Below are positions 34,718-46,100 of a stretch of DNA of 64,000 nucleotides, one piece after another. The position numbers were made by a program, and so were the translations under genes. Source of the DNA: Penicillus capitatus (taxonomy: Eukaryota > Chlorophyta). How positions within the stretch are numbered: position 1 is the stretch's first letter; each line of letters begins with the position of its first letter. Under the pieces are notes generated by a model that made no database searches, had not been told where the DNA came from, and worked only from the letters and a program-made list of their open reading frames with translations. The stretch spans positions 1,674,001-1,738,000 of the forward strand of contig OZ287694.1 of NCBI GenBank assembly GCA_965649825.1. The letters are read 5' to 3'.

Positions 34718-35269
34718 TTAAGCGAAGGTTAAGGACCGGTTCTTGTCAACTGGCAGTTGATCTCTACCTTTCGGCTTAACGAAGAGTAGTGCGAGTCGAC
34801 TTTGTTGCGACTCGTTATCGACGGCATCGCCACTAGTGTTTTCGAATGCACCACTTTCTAACCGCAGGAGATCTACAAGAGTCATCTTACAAACGCTTTC
34901 TAGGATAACAATGCAGAACGATTCAACGCTTAGATAAACGCTCCAGAAAGTTGCCGAGATCGTCGGGAAAAGAGATCGGTTCGCCCAGACGATGGCAAGG
35001 CAGAGAGCGAAACTGACTGCCACAGCTTTACGGCCAACGGCCTCGCGACTGCAGGTTTCTCGGATGGTCGGCGAATCCACTCTTTTCGCAAACGTCGCTT
35101 CACTTTGCTCTTCGACGAACGTTGTGCTGTGATCTGCGCGCAAACCGAGACAATAGCGCGAAAATGTCCCGTCATGTACCTGTCTTTTAGTCCACGATGA
35201 CTCGTCCTTGTTAGTACGAGACAGTTCTGGTGGACACTGTCGGACTGTATCTGTCGCCATTATCTGCAA
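34718..35269 (-). CDS. Small unknown protein, family W copy 2
   Basis: A 183-codon minus-strand frame containing GRKAVAVSFALCLAIVWANRS, a hydrophobic stretch like a signal peptide or membrane anchor. Bases 34930-35290 match 43830-44200 at nucleotide level, where the equivalent stretch directly follows an ATG. Here the equivalent ATG has become GCC/GTT (AVGRK), so the true start may be elsewhere or the copy may be decayed. A second hydrophobic run follows (TFWSVYLSVESFCIVIL). Function unknown. Confidence 0.3.
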   Translation of the reverse strand: MQIMATDTVRQCPPELSRTNKDESSWTKRQVHDGTFSRYCLGLRADHSTTFVEEQSEATFAKRVDSPTIRETCSREAVGRKAVAVSFALCLAIVWANRSLFPTISATFWSVYLSVESFCIVILESVCKMTLVDLLRLESGAFENTSGDAVDNESQQSRLALLFVKPKGRDQLPVDKNRSLTFA

Positions 35270-35541
35270 GCAAACAAGTCACTATAGGTCGATGCGTATC
35301 GACTCGAAGATGAAGGGGTTTACTCTAAACTTCCACATCGGTCGCGTCCCGGGGACGGCATCTGTTTTGCTGCTGTGCGTCGTAAAGGCCATACATACCC
35401 TTATGTCGCGCCAACACAACAGAAACGTCACATCATGTCATCAAGCAAAGGCCACTGCTTACCAACTCGACTGTCGTTCCGTCCGCATCGATTCACGCTT
35501 TGCGCGTTTTCCCACTGTCGTTTTGTCTCTTCAGCGACGCT

Positions 35542-36652
35542 ATGCACGATTTTCGAGACTCCGTCGCTGGCGTCTTAGATATGGAGTTGAACTTGAACAG
35601 CGCATTTGAAGTCCTCAGCGCCAGAACAGTTAAAAAGAAGAAACCAGAAGAGAAAGTAAGAAGAAAGGCGCAGCCAAGACGGAACAGACTTGCGCCTCGA
35701 ACAGGCGATATCCAGTTGGACTTGACCTGCAGAGAGACGCCCATGCGATGTCTGTCATGGGTCCAGGTCAAAGACCGTCCAATGTGAGCGATTGGGCAGA
35801 TGATGATGAATGGGGGTCACATCCAGGAGTGCACGTAAGAGATGAGAGACATGTATGGATCGAGAACCGTCGGCGATGTGACTGTAGATGAGTGCCGATG
35901 TGTCAAACGGGAAGAGTCTTCAAACAGACCTCCACGAAAGTGAAGAGGTAGGGGTCGGGACGTTGCGATCGCATGAGGCGATGCTGCGATGCAGGAGATT
36001 GATCCGCAAGCGTACTTTGGCGTGGAGCTGGGTCCGGAGGACGATCATGAGGAACAGGAAGAGAAAGAGAAGGAAGAAACTAAGGCAGAACCGTCGGCGG
36101 GTGCGTCGACGGAGCATTGCACTGTGCAGTGTGCGATGTTTGTTTGTGCGGTGGCAGAGGAGTTGGCGTTGCTGGAGGAACATCGAAAAAGTATCACGTC
36201 CAGCCGCAACGCAAAGTCTCGAAATAGGTGTGACGGATGGGTGGTCACACTTCTGCGAAGACTGGATTTCTGTTGGATGGGTGTGCAGGAGCTGAAGAAG
36301 AAGGAGATGGAGGATCTCGATGGACAGTTGGCCAGCCTGGGCATCGACGTCAACGAGAATGCCAAAAACGCAGATTCGCCGAGCAAGAAGAAAAACAGGA
36401 AGTATAGGGAGAAAGGAAGAACTACTGGGACAGAAGAGATGATCACCCAAACCTCACTGAGGAGAGTGTGACCGAGGAAGCTGCAGACGACAAGGGCGCA
36501 GCATTGACTCCTGGCCAGATAAGGAGCAAATTAGAGAAGAGCAAATCGACGAGAAGAGTTCTCGGAAATGCATCGGGATTGCTGCGGCCGAAGCCAAAGC
36601 GCGAAAAAAGAGAATAAAGGACAGAAAGACTCTGTCCTTAACCATCAAGTAA
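35542..36652 (+). CDS. Charged, Lys/Glu-rich protein with several short introns
   Basis: Unknown, but convincingly coding once introns are removed. Pieces in order: MHDFRDSVAGVLDMELNLNS running to KKKKPEEK (donor GTAAGAAG at 35656), then SNVSDWADDDEWGSHPGVH (to 35836), a 53-nt intron, MSADVSNGKSLQTDLHESEE, a 47-nt intron, EIDPQAYFGVELGPEDD with a Glu/Lys run, a 57-nt in-frame intron, EELALLEEHRK, and later ELKKKEMEDLDGQLASLGI with SPSKKKNRK. The likely C-terminus is EAKARKKRIKDRKTLSLTIK at 36652. The acidic middle and strongly basic tail suggest a nuclear or RNA-associated protein, but that is inference. Several junctions in the 3' half are unresolved. Confidence 0.55.
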
Positions 36653-37031
36653 AGTGTGAGATAGAGTGAGGATGCATGCATGAGAGTGTGACGCAGGCGC
36701 CCAGTGACTGAGAGGTGAAAGAGATTAACTGAAAGGATTGTCTGTCTGTTTTGTGTGAATCTTGTTTGTGAACAAAACGGAACGCGTGTTCTATGTAACC
36801 TGCTTTGACAACGCTTGATTGCGCAACGCGGGCGGGATCTCGAAAGACACGTCGCCGTCATGAAGGACCCATCGGGCAGCCGGCCTGCAGTTTGGCAGTA
36901 TTTAACGAACGAAACGTTGGTATAAAATGCGTTGTGTAATCAGACTTCGTTGTTTTTCCGTCAGTCTAACGTTGCGTCTTTGGCGACTTCGTTATTGAAG
37001 ACCAGCACAAGCGCCTCTTCTTTTGGAATTA
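36653..37031. other. Intergenic, nothing recognised
   Basis: Short spacer before channel F. It probably holds the F promoter and 5' untranslated region. No motif was strong enough to annotate. Confidence 0.4.
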
Positions 37032-39519
37032 TGGCTTCGACAAAGGGCAGCACTAGCGAGGCTTTATCCGAACCTCTGCTTCGGGGACAGGAGCATTTGA
37101 CGAGCATCGATGTGAAACAGTGGACTGCGACATCATCGGCAGCAGCAAACAGTGCGTCGACAACGCAACAGCAATCGTTGCTCTGCATTCCACATCAGAA
37201 GACGCGATGTTGAAATCCGGACCCCTTTCTGCAGGTGTCGCAGCAAGAAGCACCGGTTCCTCGGCGAATCCGGAGGAAAAACGTCCGACGAAATGGACAC
37301 CTGGGCTAACGCAACAGTGCGCGTCTTCCGGCTTTACAGTGTCAGCGACGGTGTTGTGTGTTGGGCAGATTTATGTTGCAGTACGGTGGATGCATGATGG
37401 ATGTCGTCGATGAGTACGGAGAACCCTTTTTCTGGGCTGCCATCAAAAAGGGTCAACTCGACTGCGCAGGAAAGATCGTCGATAAAGCAAAGAAGGAAGG
37501 CGCTCCAGTGAAGTTCCGACACGAAGACAGCGATCTGCTGGAATGGGCCATCGACCATGACGCGAACAGGGAAGTCAGATTCATCCTTGAAAAATTGGCG
37601 CAGAAATATGCATCCGTGGAAGAAACGTGCTATCTGCTAGAGACCCACTTGCAGGCCATCAGCGAGAAGTTCCCGAAACTGATCGGCGACTTTCTGAAGC
37701 GGGATCGCTTTACCATGGAGTACGCCAGATTCCTAGTACCGCGATCGATTTTTAAAACAGCTAACGCATTCTCCGTTGCCATGATCGTCCGAAAGAGACT
37801 GGATTGTTGGGACAGCATGAACAGCGAAGAGGCAAAGGATTTTTGGGTCCAGAACTGTTCCAAGAGAGATTCGAATCTCCTCATCGATTCTGATATGCAC
37901 GTCACGGCCATTGCCAAGTTCTTCTGCATCGGACAATCGACTTACAGTCGGAAAGCAAGGTGCCATCCAATGATGGAAACCGACTGCCTTTCGAGATTGT
38001 GTGTCAATAGAAAGCAGAAGCATCTTTGTCAGTGCCTCCATGAGAACCTCCCTGTGGAGGCATTCGAATCTGACACACTTAGGGTCATGACGGCGTGGTG
38101 GTTTCGATTCTTCCGTCTAAGGGTTCTCAAGAACGCTCTGTTGGATTGTTTGTCACCCGTAGCGCTGGCTTTCTTTATCGATCATTATAGAAAAGACACG
38201 AACGACGGCGTCGATAGTCGTCTGTTTTCGGCTGGACTCCTGGTCCCGGTATTTGTATCACAGTTGGCAGTAAACCTCGACTGCCCCTCACACTTAAGGC
38301 AAGCATCGCGTCATCATTCAGAAGGCTGTATCTAGATCGTGGTGGCCCCCTACAGGCATTTTGTCATTTCTACTGAAGTGATCATATTGATTCACACCTG
38401 CATCTGGGGTCATGCGACCCATATTTCTGCAATCCTCATATCGATTACATGCATTTTGATATGGATCTTGGTACTCTCTACCATCGTGTCCTTCGCTTGA
38501 TGTGTTGTTCTGTGCTTTCTAGATATTTCGCTGTTTACCGTTCATCGATGGCATGGGTCGTATTACTTTGATGATGAATTCAGCATTTAAAGACTCTCTG
38601 TGCGTCTTGTATCCAGTCACGTTGATTATTAGCGGTTATTCCATGGCGTTTACGGCGCTCTTCAATGATGTGTCCAGAGACAAAGAAGGAGAACATTTCG
38701 TAAACTTTGGGCGAGCATTCGAGACACTCACTTATGCAGGCATTGGGAGTTTCGATGTGGATGTACGTTGCCATACATCTGCTCCCATCTCTTGTGATGT
38801 GTCGATCCAGATGTTTCGACACTCGAGTAGCCTTCTTGCCGCCTGGGCTGCTATACTCTTCGGTTCTTTCGTCTTCATCGGACCAATTGTGCTTCTCAGT
38901 CTGCTCGTTGGTATTCTGACAGACACATACGACAGAGTTCGATCAAGCGAGAAAGCAGAGCTGAGAAAGTTCCGAATGCGCATCGTGGTCAAACTTCAGC
39001 ATCAGTCCAATTCGATCCTCAGTGCAAAACAAGTGTGCGTCTATCAAAAAATGCAACAGAAACTCGAACCGTTAGCTCAACGCTTGTGTTGCATGGCAGG
39101 ACGCAACGTGCCAAAGACTTCGGCATTCTCAAAAACGAAGAATTGCGTGAGAGCAGTGAAATTTTGGAGTGTCTGGACGGGACGTATTTCCATTTTCTGG
39201 TGCCTGCCAACGACGAAGAAGGTGAAGTTGACAATGAAGAATGGCAGGGTAGACATATGTCGCTGAAGAGGACCATCACGTCCGAGGCACAAAAGAACGA
39301 GAGAGTGTCGAAGGGTGAGTGAGGTCCACCCACGTTAAGCAGCACGAGCTTTCGTCGTTGGCAACGTCAGCTGCTGTGCGTGCAGAGAATTCGAAGAATC
39401 TGGCAAACAAGTTGGAGAACATGGAAGGGCGACTGGAGAAAATGGAAAGGTCCATCGATCGTTTGCTGACCGCTGTCGAGCAGAACCGTCCACAGTCACT
39501 GTCCCTCGGATCATCCTGA
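37032..39519 (+). CDS. TRP-like cation channel, copy F
   Basis: Same channel family on the plus strand. The N-terminal exon(s) lie between 37032 (MASTKGSTSEALSEPLLRG) and 37316; two frames are used, so a small intron lies inside. Then come 37369-38298 (ankyrin-like EPFFWAAIKKGQLDCAGKI and LEWAIDHDANREVRFILEKL, FTMEYARF, S1-S2), 38356-38470 (S3-S4), 38523-38762 (S5 and pore, with GSFDVD where others have GNF), and 38811 to about 39020 (S6, LSLLVGILTDTYDRVR). The tail has YFHFLVPAND and a coiled coil after a 56-nt intron (39315-39370), ending at 39519. Introns 37317-37368, 38299-38355 (GC donor), 38471-38522 and 38763-38810 are in phase. The junction between S6 and the tail is not settled. The Asn-to-Ser change in the filter is unique in the window. 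Confidence 0.82.
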
Positions 39520-40198
39520 AGCGACCCACTGTTGACATTCGTAGTTTTTTTCAGTATTTTCTACGGCACGTTGCAATGAGTGCATGGTGGATAAATGCAC
39601 AAGAATCGGCATGTCCTTAACGCCTCTGACCACACCACTCCATCGTCTATCGTGATTCGATAAGACTTGCCGTGATTTAGCGGAATGGGCGGTGGCTTGT
39701 ATCGTTTTCATTCATGCTGTGATAAGAGTGCAGCTTAAGCACTGTGCTCGTTCGACACAAGATGCTTTTCCGCATCGCACACTCTTTAGAAACGTGTGAC
39801 ACGGTTTATGGCGCTTGCTTTCTTTCTTTGCACGAAACAATGCACGACACCTAAAAGTATCGTTACTCCAGCAGGAAGCATGTGCCAATGACTGTTGTTG
39901 TGATCAGATTTGTCATGGACGATGTCATTCGCCTTATGTACAAGTCCAACTTACCGTTCCCGCCTCCAAATGCCGCCACAACAGCTGCGATCCATCCGTC
40001 CCGTCGCGCTTTCGATTGCAGATGTCTCGATACGTCAACGCTTCACGAGCGTCGCCATCCATCATTCTGCCAAAATCGCTTGAATCGACCGAAAAGCAAA
40101 TCGATTAAGGAGTAAGTCAGATTATCTAGATCTGAACAGTCATGTTCTTTACTTCGCTGATGTGATTGCCGACCTAGTGATTTGACAACACACGTGTC
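39520..40198. other. Intergenic, possible 5' part of P1
   Basis: No domain. A frame at 39815-40108 ends near a good donor (AGGAGTAAGT at 40108) and could be an upstream exon of P1, but this is not secure. Confidence 0.3.
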
Positions 40199-40909
40199 GT
40201 GTACGACAACGACAAAACGCGTAGATTCGTGCTCAGACGTTCTGGCCTTCATGTCAAGGGACATACCATTAACGCGCATAGAACGCCGGAGGAATCCATT
40301 TCATCAAGCATCACTCTGGACTCCACGAGCGACACGCGAAGTCGTACGTACCACTCTCAGAGACGCACCGTCGACCCTCAGCATCACTTCCATTGCATCA
40401 CGGCACACCCTCTCCCGTTCACAGTTTAACGGCAGCAGACGCCTCGCTGTTATTGGACCGATTTCCTCGGACGTCTTGAGAGAAGACAGCTGTTTCTGCT
40501 TCTCAAGCGATGCCACACGTCTTGTCACGCGCGACCATGGCGATCTTCGGTAAACAAACACGATCACGTGCTACTGGGGTGTCATGCGGTATGATGTCAT
40601 AGGGTCTGGGAGACGGATGGCTTTCGTAAGCTGTGTCGTCAGCGTATCCGAAACGACCGAAGAGTCATCGATCTCGGATTCTGCGACGACCATGCATCGC
40701 AGTTCGTTCTGCTATGCAGATTTCTCCAATCTGTTTTCGTTGTGGACGAAAACGAGACGTCTATCCGATGCGTCATTCGTCAGGGGTGGAATCGCGCCGT
40801 CCATCCACAGCTCTCCGATGGCTGGAAATTGCCGAATGATGTGACAGCGCGGTGTGTTTCGAATAATGGAGCTCAGAAGGTCTATGTGCACAAGGCAGAG
40901 GTGTTGTGA
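40199..40909 (+). CDS. Unknown family P, copy 1
   Basis: Two or more exons. The last intron is firm: 40550-40602 (53 nt, phase 2) joins ATRLVTRDHGDLR to VWETDGFRKLCRQRIRNDRR. The last exon continues with ASQFVLL and VFVVDENETSIRCVIRQGWN to the stop at 40907-40909. Copy P2 at 44.3-45.2 kb has the same intron position and phase (HDHGVFR joined to VWETRDFSELCRRRLNRDGK). The block before the intron (SRRLAVIGPISSDVLRED) aligns with SGERFAVIESVTADDALEQL in P2, which resembles the third strand and second helix of an RRM. RNA binding is therefore possible but unproven. The 5' exons are uncertain. It lies upstream of transporter M1 in the same orientation, as P2 lies upstream of M2. Confidence 0.5.
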
Positions 40910-41509
40910 CGGGGTATTGTTCTCTCCGCGACAACAAGCGAGCGAGGTGTGGAAAAGCACGACAAACCATTGCTCATCTTTGCCCGTCGAAGACTACAAC
41001 GGCCTGAGAGATGCAACCATCGTTGATATGTACATCCCGCATCAAAAAACGATGGTGACGGTATCGAAAATTATGTGCCTTCAGGAAGACTCCCGCCATC
41101 CGCGTTGCCGCCGCTGGAGTTACTGCTTTGCTTGTCGTCTATCTTACCTTACCTGGCATCATCCCCCGGCAAGGTCAGATCTTCCCTCTTATCGGACAAA
41201 GCACCCTCCTTGACTGTTTGTGCATGTTCAGGATTGTCTCCTTTACCATCTCTGGTCTGCTTCTGCACATGGTCCTCACTGGAGAGCATCATAAACATGA
41301 CTTCGCCGTCGTGGTTCTTGCAATGAAGTGCATGTTCTCCTCGAGCACTGTAAGTGAGAATACCTCACTTTTGCGCTGTCGGCAACATTACCGTCTTGCA
41401 GATTCTGTTCTGTCTGCAACCCCTGAGTGCAACTTGCCCGCTCGTGTCCATGATCAAGTATGTGTGTAAGGAAGGATACACTGGCAATAAGAATCCTAGC
41501 CGCTGTCGT
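40910..41509. other. Intergenic, nothing recognised
   Basis: Short overlapping frames only. A Leu/Pro-rich frame at 41075-41326 has no paralogue and is not called. Confidence 0.35.
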
Positions 41510-41732
41510 CGTCACTCTTTCTGAATCTGCTATCCGATGCCTCGATAAAGAGCAATCACTGTCAGTCATGTCGAGAGATTTGACGGATAAGACATTCGGT
41601 ATCAATCAGCTGGCTTATGTACAACGGATACTTTGATGCTGGATAACGCTATCAGTTCTCGTAAAGTAAAAACCGCATCGCATCATTGCCAAACGTGATT
41701 GTTCTTTCCTGTCGACGGTGTCTTGTCATCGA
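41510..41732 (+). promoter_or_regulatory. Conserved 5' block of the MFS genes (M1)
   Basis: Sequence upstream of the M1 ATG is conserved before M3 (49085-49303) and M4 (51700-51928): TCTGAATCT-CTAT, CAATAAAGAG or a variant, AGATTTGACGG, then ACGCTATC-like and TTATT-C runs nearer the ATG. A shared promoter or leader carried along in the duplications is the simplest reading. Confidence 0.45.
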
Positions 41733-43145
41733 ATGGACAACGAAACGATTCTGCACAGTCCGTGTATCCCGCTCGTTGAAGATGTCGCTCGTTCGACCAT
41801 TCGTAAACTCGACCGCCGTTTTCTTCTTCTCCTTGCCAGCGTCATCTTCCTGTCGTACGTTGACCGCAGCGGCGTCGTTTACGCAGCAAACGATCTCTGT
41901 ACGGACTTGAAACTGACCCACGGGGAATACGGCAACGGGGTCAGTCTGTTCTACGTCGGCTACCTGCTGTCGGAATTGGCAGGTAACGTCATGCTTCAGC
42001 GCTTCGGCGCGCCGGCGTGGATCTCTTTTATCGTTTTTGCCTGGGGCTTCATTGGTGCAGCACATGGGTTTATTCAACAGACGGTGCAGTTTTATACGCT
42101 TCGCTTCGTCTCGGGCGTTGCCCAGGGGGGCGTGTTTCCAGCCGTATGGTACATCATTCCCATGTTTTACCCGCCAGAACATGTTACCAATGCATACAGT
42201 GTGATTTTCGCAGCCATGTCATTTTCGATGCCGCTTTCATCTCCTCTGTTTGCTGGGCTGCTGAGCCTTGGCCCATGCGTAAACGTCAAGGGTTGGCGTT
42301 TGCTGTTTGTTATGGGGGGCATCATCCCAATGGTATTTGCTGTACTGGTGTACATCTGTTTGCCAGCATCTCCTCAAACGGCTCCTTTCCTGAAGACAGA
42401 GGAGAAAGAGTGGATTGCTGAGAGTCAGGGAGGTCTCCGAAACGAGTGTGACCTCCCGTACTGGGAAGCAATGAAAAGAGTCTTTTCCAATCAAACATGG
42501 AATCTGTGCACGACCGTTGCTCTGATTGTCTTTGGCATCTGCAATGTCCTTATGTTCTGGGCAACACTCCTCATTCAAGACATGCTGTATGGAGAGGACG
42601 ACAAAGATGACGACACCTGTGGCTCCAAACACGGCAATGCAGCACTGGCGATCGTTATAACAGCCATCCCTTTCCTCTTCTGTGGTGTGCTTTGCCTGTG
42701 GACACGTCGTTTGGATGTACGCAATCGACCCCGAGCCATTGCTATGATATATGTTGCTGGCGGCGTGTTGATGGTTTTGTGGATCGGAACATCACACGTT
42801 ATATTTGTTGTCAGACTGTTGCTGTTGACAGGAGGGATCAGTGCGGCGTATGTTAGTTTCTGCTATGTCGTCGCATTGGCGATTACGTCTTGCGAAGTAT
42901 CGGAGCATTCTGTAGCTGCCTCTCTATACAATTCAATAGCGACGATTGGAGCCATTATGCTTCCAATGGCCTTTGGCAATTTGATGGATCTTGTGGGATC
43001 TGGAATGTCGATTTCTTTGTTCGGAGCAGGCTATCTCGTCGCAGCTCTGCTCATTATGAGAGCCGAAGATCCACTTTTGAGAGAGAATGTGGACAGACCA
43101 GACGAAGACTGCTCTCAGTTGCAAGCGTCGTCTTCATCTTCCTGA
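41733..43145 (+). CDS. MFS transporter M1, anion:cation symporter type
   Basis: Intronless 470-residue major facilitator with twelve predicted membrane segments. The N-terminus carries STIRKLDRRFLLLLASVIFL, then LSYVDRSGVVYAANDL, the DRxN-like motif after TM1 that marks the ACS family (transporters of organic anions such as allantoate, tartrate, nicotinate or phthalate relatives). QRFGAPAWISF follows TM2-3, and GGVFPAVWYIIPMFYPPEHV is the TM4 signature. An acidic loop (GEDDKDDDTCGSK) separates TM7 and TM8. M1 has GVV where M2 and M4 have NIG. Start: ATG at 41733; no other in-frame ATG lies nearby upstream. The substrate is unknown; uptake of a carboxylated or nitrogenous solute at the plasma membrane is inferred. 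The first about 975 bp are almost identical to M3. Confidence 0.92.
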   Translation: MDNETILHSPCIPLVEDVARSTIRKLDRRFLLLLASVIFLSYVDRSGVVYAANDLCTDLKLTHGEYGNGVSLFYVGYLLSELAGNVMLQRFGAPAWISFIVFAWGFIGAAHGFIQQTVQFYTLRFVSGVAQGGVFPAVWYIIPMFYPPEHVTNAYSVIFAAMSFSMPLSSPLFAGLLSLGPCVNVKGWRLLFVMGGIIPMVFAVLVYICLPASPQTAPFLKTEEKEWIAESQGGLRNECDLPYWEAMKRVFSNQTWNLCTTVALIVFGICNVLMFWATLLIQDMLYGEDDKDDDTCGSKHGNAALAIVITAIPFLFCGVLCLWTRRLDVRNRPRAIAMIYVAGGVLMVLWIGTSHVIFVVRLLLLTGGISAAYVSFCYVVALAITSCEVSEHSVAASLYNSIATIGAIMLPMAFGNLMDLVGSGMSISLFGAGYLVAALLIMRAEDPLLRENVDRPDEDCSQLQASSSSS

Positions 43146-43179
43146 TCTTTTTGGCGTTGACATAAGCAGCTCTCGTGGG

Positions 43180-43650
43180 GATTTTTTTCAGGCGGCGTTA
43201 GATCTCTCTGTAGAGAAGGTCAAGGACGTTGCCTGCGTTCAGACGCGTCTGAGCGGAGTGTGGGCATCTAATTCTAGAGAGTGTAATCAGTAATGAAGAC
43301 ACTATGAGTCGAATTCCGTTCGGGTGTGCCTACTGTTGCTCTGCTACACTTTCCTTACCTCAGAACTATGAACCAACTTAATCTTACTTTCTCTCCAGGA
43401 TTGCTAACTCAGTTGTTCAAAGCCATTTTAAGACGATCTTCGATGTGTGACACATTGTCACATCACCTTGTGTCTTGTCGTCGCTTACCGGTGCGATTGA
43501 GGCATACCGTGGCGTGGACTGTGTTCATGTCGGACCGGTCCCCTCAGCCAACGACGGATTCGTTGTCCTGTTTTGCCGTCAGACTGAACTCGTCGGATGT
43601 CGAACGCCGCAGTGAAGGCGAGGTGTTGTCATTGGCTGACCTTGTTGAAT
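43180..43650. repeat. Conserved 3' block of the MFS genes (M1)
   Basis: Bases 43190-43620 match 53370-53750 after M4, and parts match 50760-51050 after M3 and 47540-47720 after M2. Landmarks include TAATTCTAGAGAGT, TTCGGGTGTGCCT, a palindrome-like TGTGACACATTGTCACA at about 43446-43462, and GGACCGGTCCCCT. Frames are not conserved between copies, so it reads as non-coding, perhaps a 3' control or untranslated region. Confidence 0.5.
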
Positions 43651-43785
43651 GAAAACCCGATGCCATTGGGTACGGCGTGGGTGTGGCTTCTAATAGCTTC
43701 CTGAACGTCGCCGATGTTCCTTGGCCTGCGTCCATCGACGACATTGAGCGAATCGGCCGTCCGTTCGACAGGCGAAGGAGCGTTC

Positions 43786-43926
43786 TCACCTAACAAGGCG
43801 GACCCTTGTGTCACAGACGTATTCGTTCATAAAATTGCTGAGATCGTCGGGAATGGATCCGTTCACCAAGACGACGACATGGCAGAGAGCGAAACAGACT
43901 GCCACGACTTTCCGGCCCATTGCCAT
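43786..43926 (-). CDS. Small secreted-like peptide, first exon, family W copy 1
   Basis: The minus-strand ATG at 43926 opens MAMGRKVVAVCFALCHVVVL followed by VNGSIPDDL, a textbook signal-peptide layout (basic start, hydrophobic core, small residues before the cut). The frame closes at 43786, but the stop overlaps a strong donor (AG then GTGAGAACG), so an intron probably follows. A downstream frame (to 43629) could be the next exon. The region repeats 34.93-35.29 kb. Function unknown. Confidence 0.35.
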   Translation of the reverse strand: MAMGRKVVAVCFALCHVVVLVNGSIPDDLSNFMNEYVCDTRVRLVR

Positions 43927-44299
43927 ATCGAATCCGGGTTTCTCGGATAGTCGGTCGGCGAATCCGCTCTTTTCGCAGACGACGACGCTCCACTAATCAC
44001 TCTTCGATGAACGTCGTGATCTGCTCTGCGCTCAAACGCAGACAACTGTGCGAAGACGGTGATACGAAGATGTCCCATTATGTGCCCATTGTCTTGTCGT
44101 CTGCAACGACCCTTGAAAGCAGACAGTTCTGGAGGGCGGACGTACTGTCGCGGCATCTGTCGCCATTATCTGCACCGAATGTGTCATTTGTATGTAGTCA
44201 GTCACAAGCCAACTCGAGGTTAAAAGATCTCTTTCTGCGTTGCGCTTCCACCTCTCTGGCTTCTCAGCGACGGTATCTGATTTGCCTCTGTGCGTTGCC

Positions 44300-45161
44300 T
44301 CTCTTGAAAGAGAACGATCGGACGGAGGCTCGCATTAAGCTCGAATTCCATCCTCTCCCGTTCTCGCCCGCGTACTACAAAGGCTCATTTGCTCATCTGA
44401 TGGAAGCTTTCACATCTTGACCGTCGTCGAACACGGCAGGGTTCAAGAAGATGACGACGACCAGAACACGCAGTGATGGATCGTTCGAAGGATAGTTGTG
44501 CGACCCACCCAGAATGGAGATGTCACGTCATTAACGTCGCCAGCCGCGCCTCCTGCTGCCTTCTTCCAATGCGTCAGGCCGACAATCTGCGCTTCCTCTT
44601 CTCCGATTTCGGCCCCGTCGAGCCTATGTCAAGGGACGTGCAGTGACCCGACTATTGCCAACCAATAGACCCTTTCGCCTACCGCCGCTTGCCTTAAACG
44701 ACCCCTCGACGGACAGACGGCACCTTCCGCTTCGAAAACTCAATCCTACCTACAAGGTGACGACAACAGAAAAACGCCGTGCATTTCCCTTTTCGTTTTC
44801 TCTAGTTCCAGCACGGACAACAGATTCTGCCAGGGACGGCAGCCGATTCCCTGCGAGTGATGCAAGCGGGGAGCGCTTTGCTGTCATTGAATCTGTCACC
44901 GCCGACGATGCACTGGAACAGTTAGAACGTCCATGTTGCTCCTTCGCGAAACTCCGACCGTCTCGCACCCACGATCACGGAGTCTTTCGGTCAGGCTCCT
45001 CGTGGAGTGGCCGAGAATGGATCATCTGTCGTAGAGTCTGGGAGACGAGAGACTTCTCAGAGCTGTGTCGAAGACGCTTAAACCGCGATGGGAAACTCGT
45101 CGCCATCAGCCTCTTCGACTCCAGCGCATCGCAGTTCGTCGAGCTCTATGACGATTTCTGA
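44300..45161 (+). CDS. Unknown family P, copy 2
   Basis: Paralogue of P1. Firm part: ARDGSRFPASDASGERFAVI onward through THDHGVFR, a 45-nt intron at 44990-45034 (phase 2), then VWETRDFSELCRRRLNRDGK and FDSSASQFVELYDDF, stop 45159-45161. Further upstream, pieces reading IKLEFHPLPFSPAYYKGSF (about 44335-44400) and ADNLRFLFSDFGPVEP (about 44575-44630) look coding and give an RRM-like order of strands, but their splice joins are not settled. After the stop, homology to P1 continues at DNA level in another frame (SIDEDETSDACLFAEE). The copy has therefore probably been shortened by a small indel, or it uses another splice. Confidence 0.45.
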
Positions 45162-46100
45162 GTCTGTTTTCTCCATCGACGAAGACGAGACCTCGGACGC
45201 ATGTCTGTTCGCCGAAGAATAGATCGCTCAGCCCGTCTGCCGCTTCCCGAAGGCTGGAGTCTGTTGGATTGTGTGAGGGCCCGTCTCGTGTGGGACGACA
45301 AACCGCAGCTGATCTCCGCCAGCCGCGTCGAGTTGAACGGACTGGGACTCGTGCTCTCTATCAGGACGGGAGAGGAGAGGGCGTGGAGGATGCTGTCCTT
45401 CGCCGAGCACTTCTGACGGATCATCGTCTGTCGCCGAACTCAGTGTGCTCGCGATGCTCTTCTCGTCACCGGCAGGTGGCTTCGGCCGTCTGGCGGCTCG
45501 AACTGTACGGCATTGTTCCGAGGGATCTCGTTTGAGGAGACGGAATTCATCTCACTCGACGGATGCGACGGCAGACCGACGCATGATGGGACAGTTGCTG
45601 TCACTTCGGACGCACCAGAATCAGGAGGCTCTGCTGAAAGATCGTTCGATGGTAGAAATGAACGACGCGCTTAAGAGGATACTTTAAGGATTCAGCCGAG
45701 AGTGCCGAACGAATCCTCGTTAGTCGCTGCTGGACGAATGTCATGTCACCGAGAGATGTCTGGAGAGATCCCGTTGATCGATCGATCGATCAAAATCTAC
45801 GATTTCAAGATTCCATTCTAGTTCCTTGTTTCCACCATGCTTTCAGTGCGGACGAACGGTCTGTCGCATCACTGTGTAACCATTCTGGCACGACTGACAT
45901 GTTCGCCTATGTTTTCCTGTGACAGATGTGACGTTACGACTGCGACAGACGACGTCGACAAGACGTTGAATGACGGGACGTGATCGCGCACGCGTTGACA
46001 GCCACAGACGAACAGAATCGTATACTGAACGCGGCTGCCACCGTCGCCGCGTCAAGATTCGGTTGATCCGCCGTCTTTTTGTCCGCCAACGTTTTTCCCG
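45162..46100. other. Intergenic with remnant P homology
   Basis: The first about 120 bases retain homology to the P1 last exon. A 71-codon plus-strand frame (45201-45416, LPLPEGWSLLDCVRARLVWD) is open and plausible but unsupported. A short GATC repeat occurs at about 45777-45791. The rest holds the M2 promoter. Confidence 0.35.

Noticed and set aside
45777-45791. Short GATC repeat
   Set aside because: Fewer than five units in plain intergenic DNA; no sign of function or instability.
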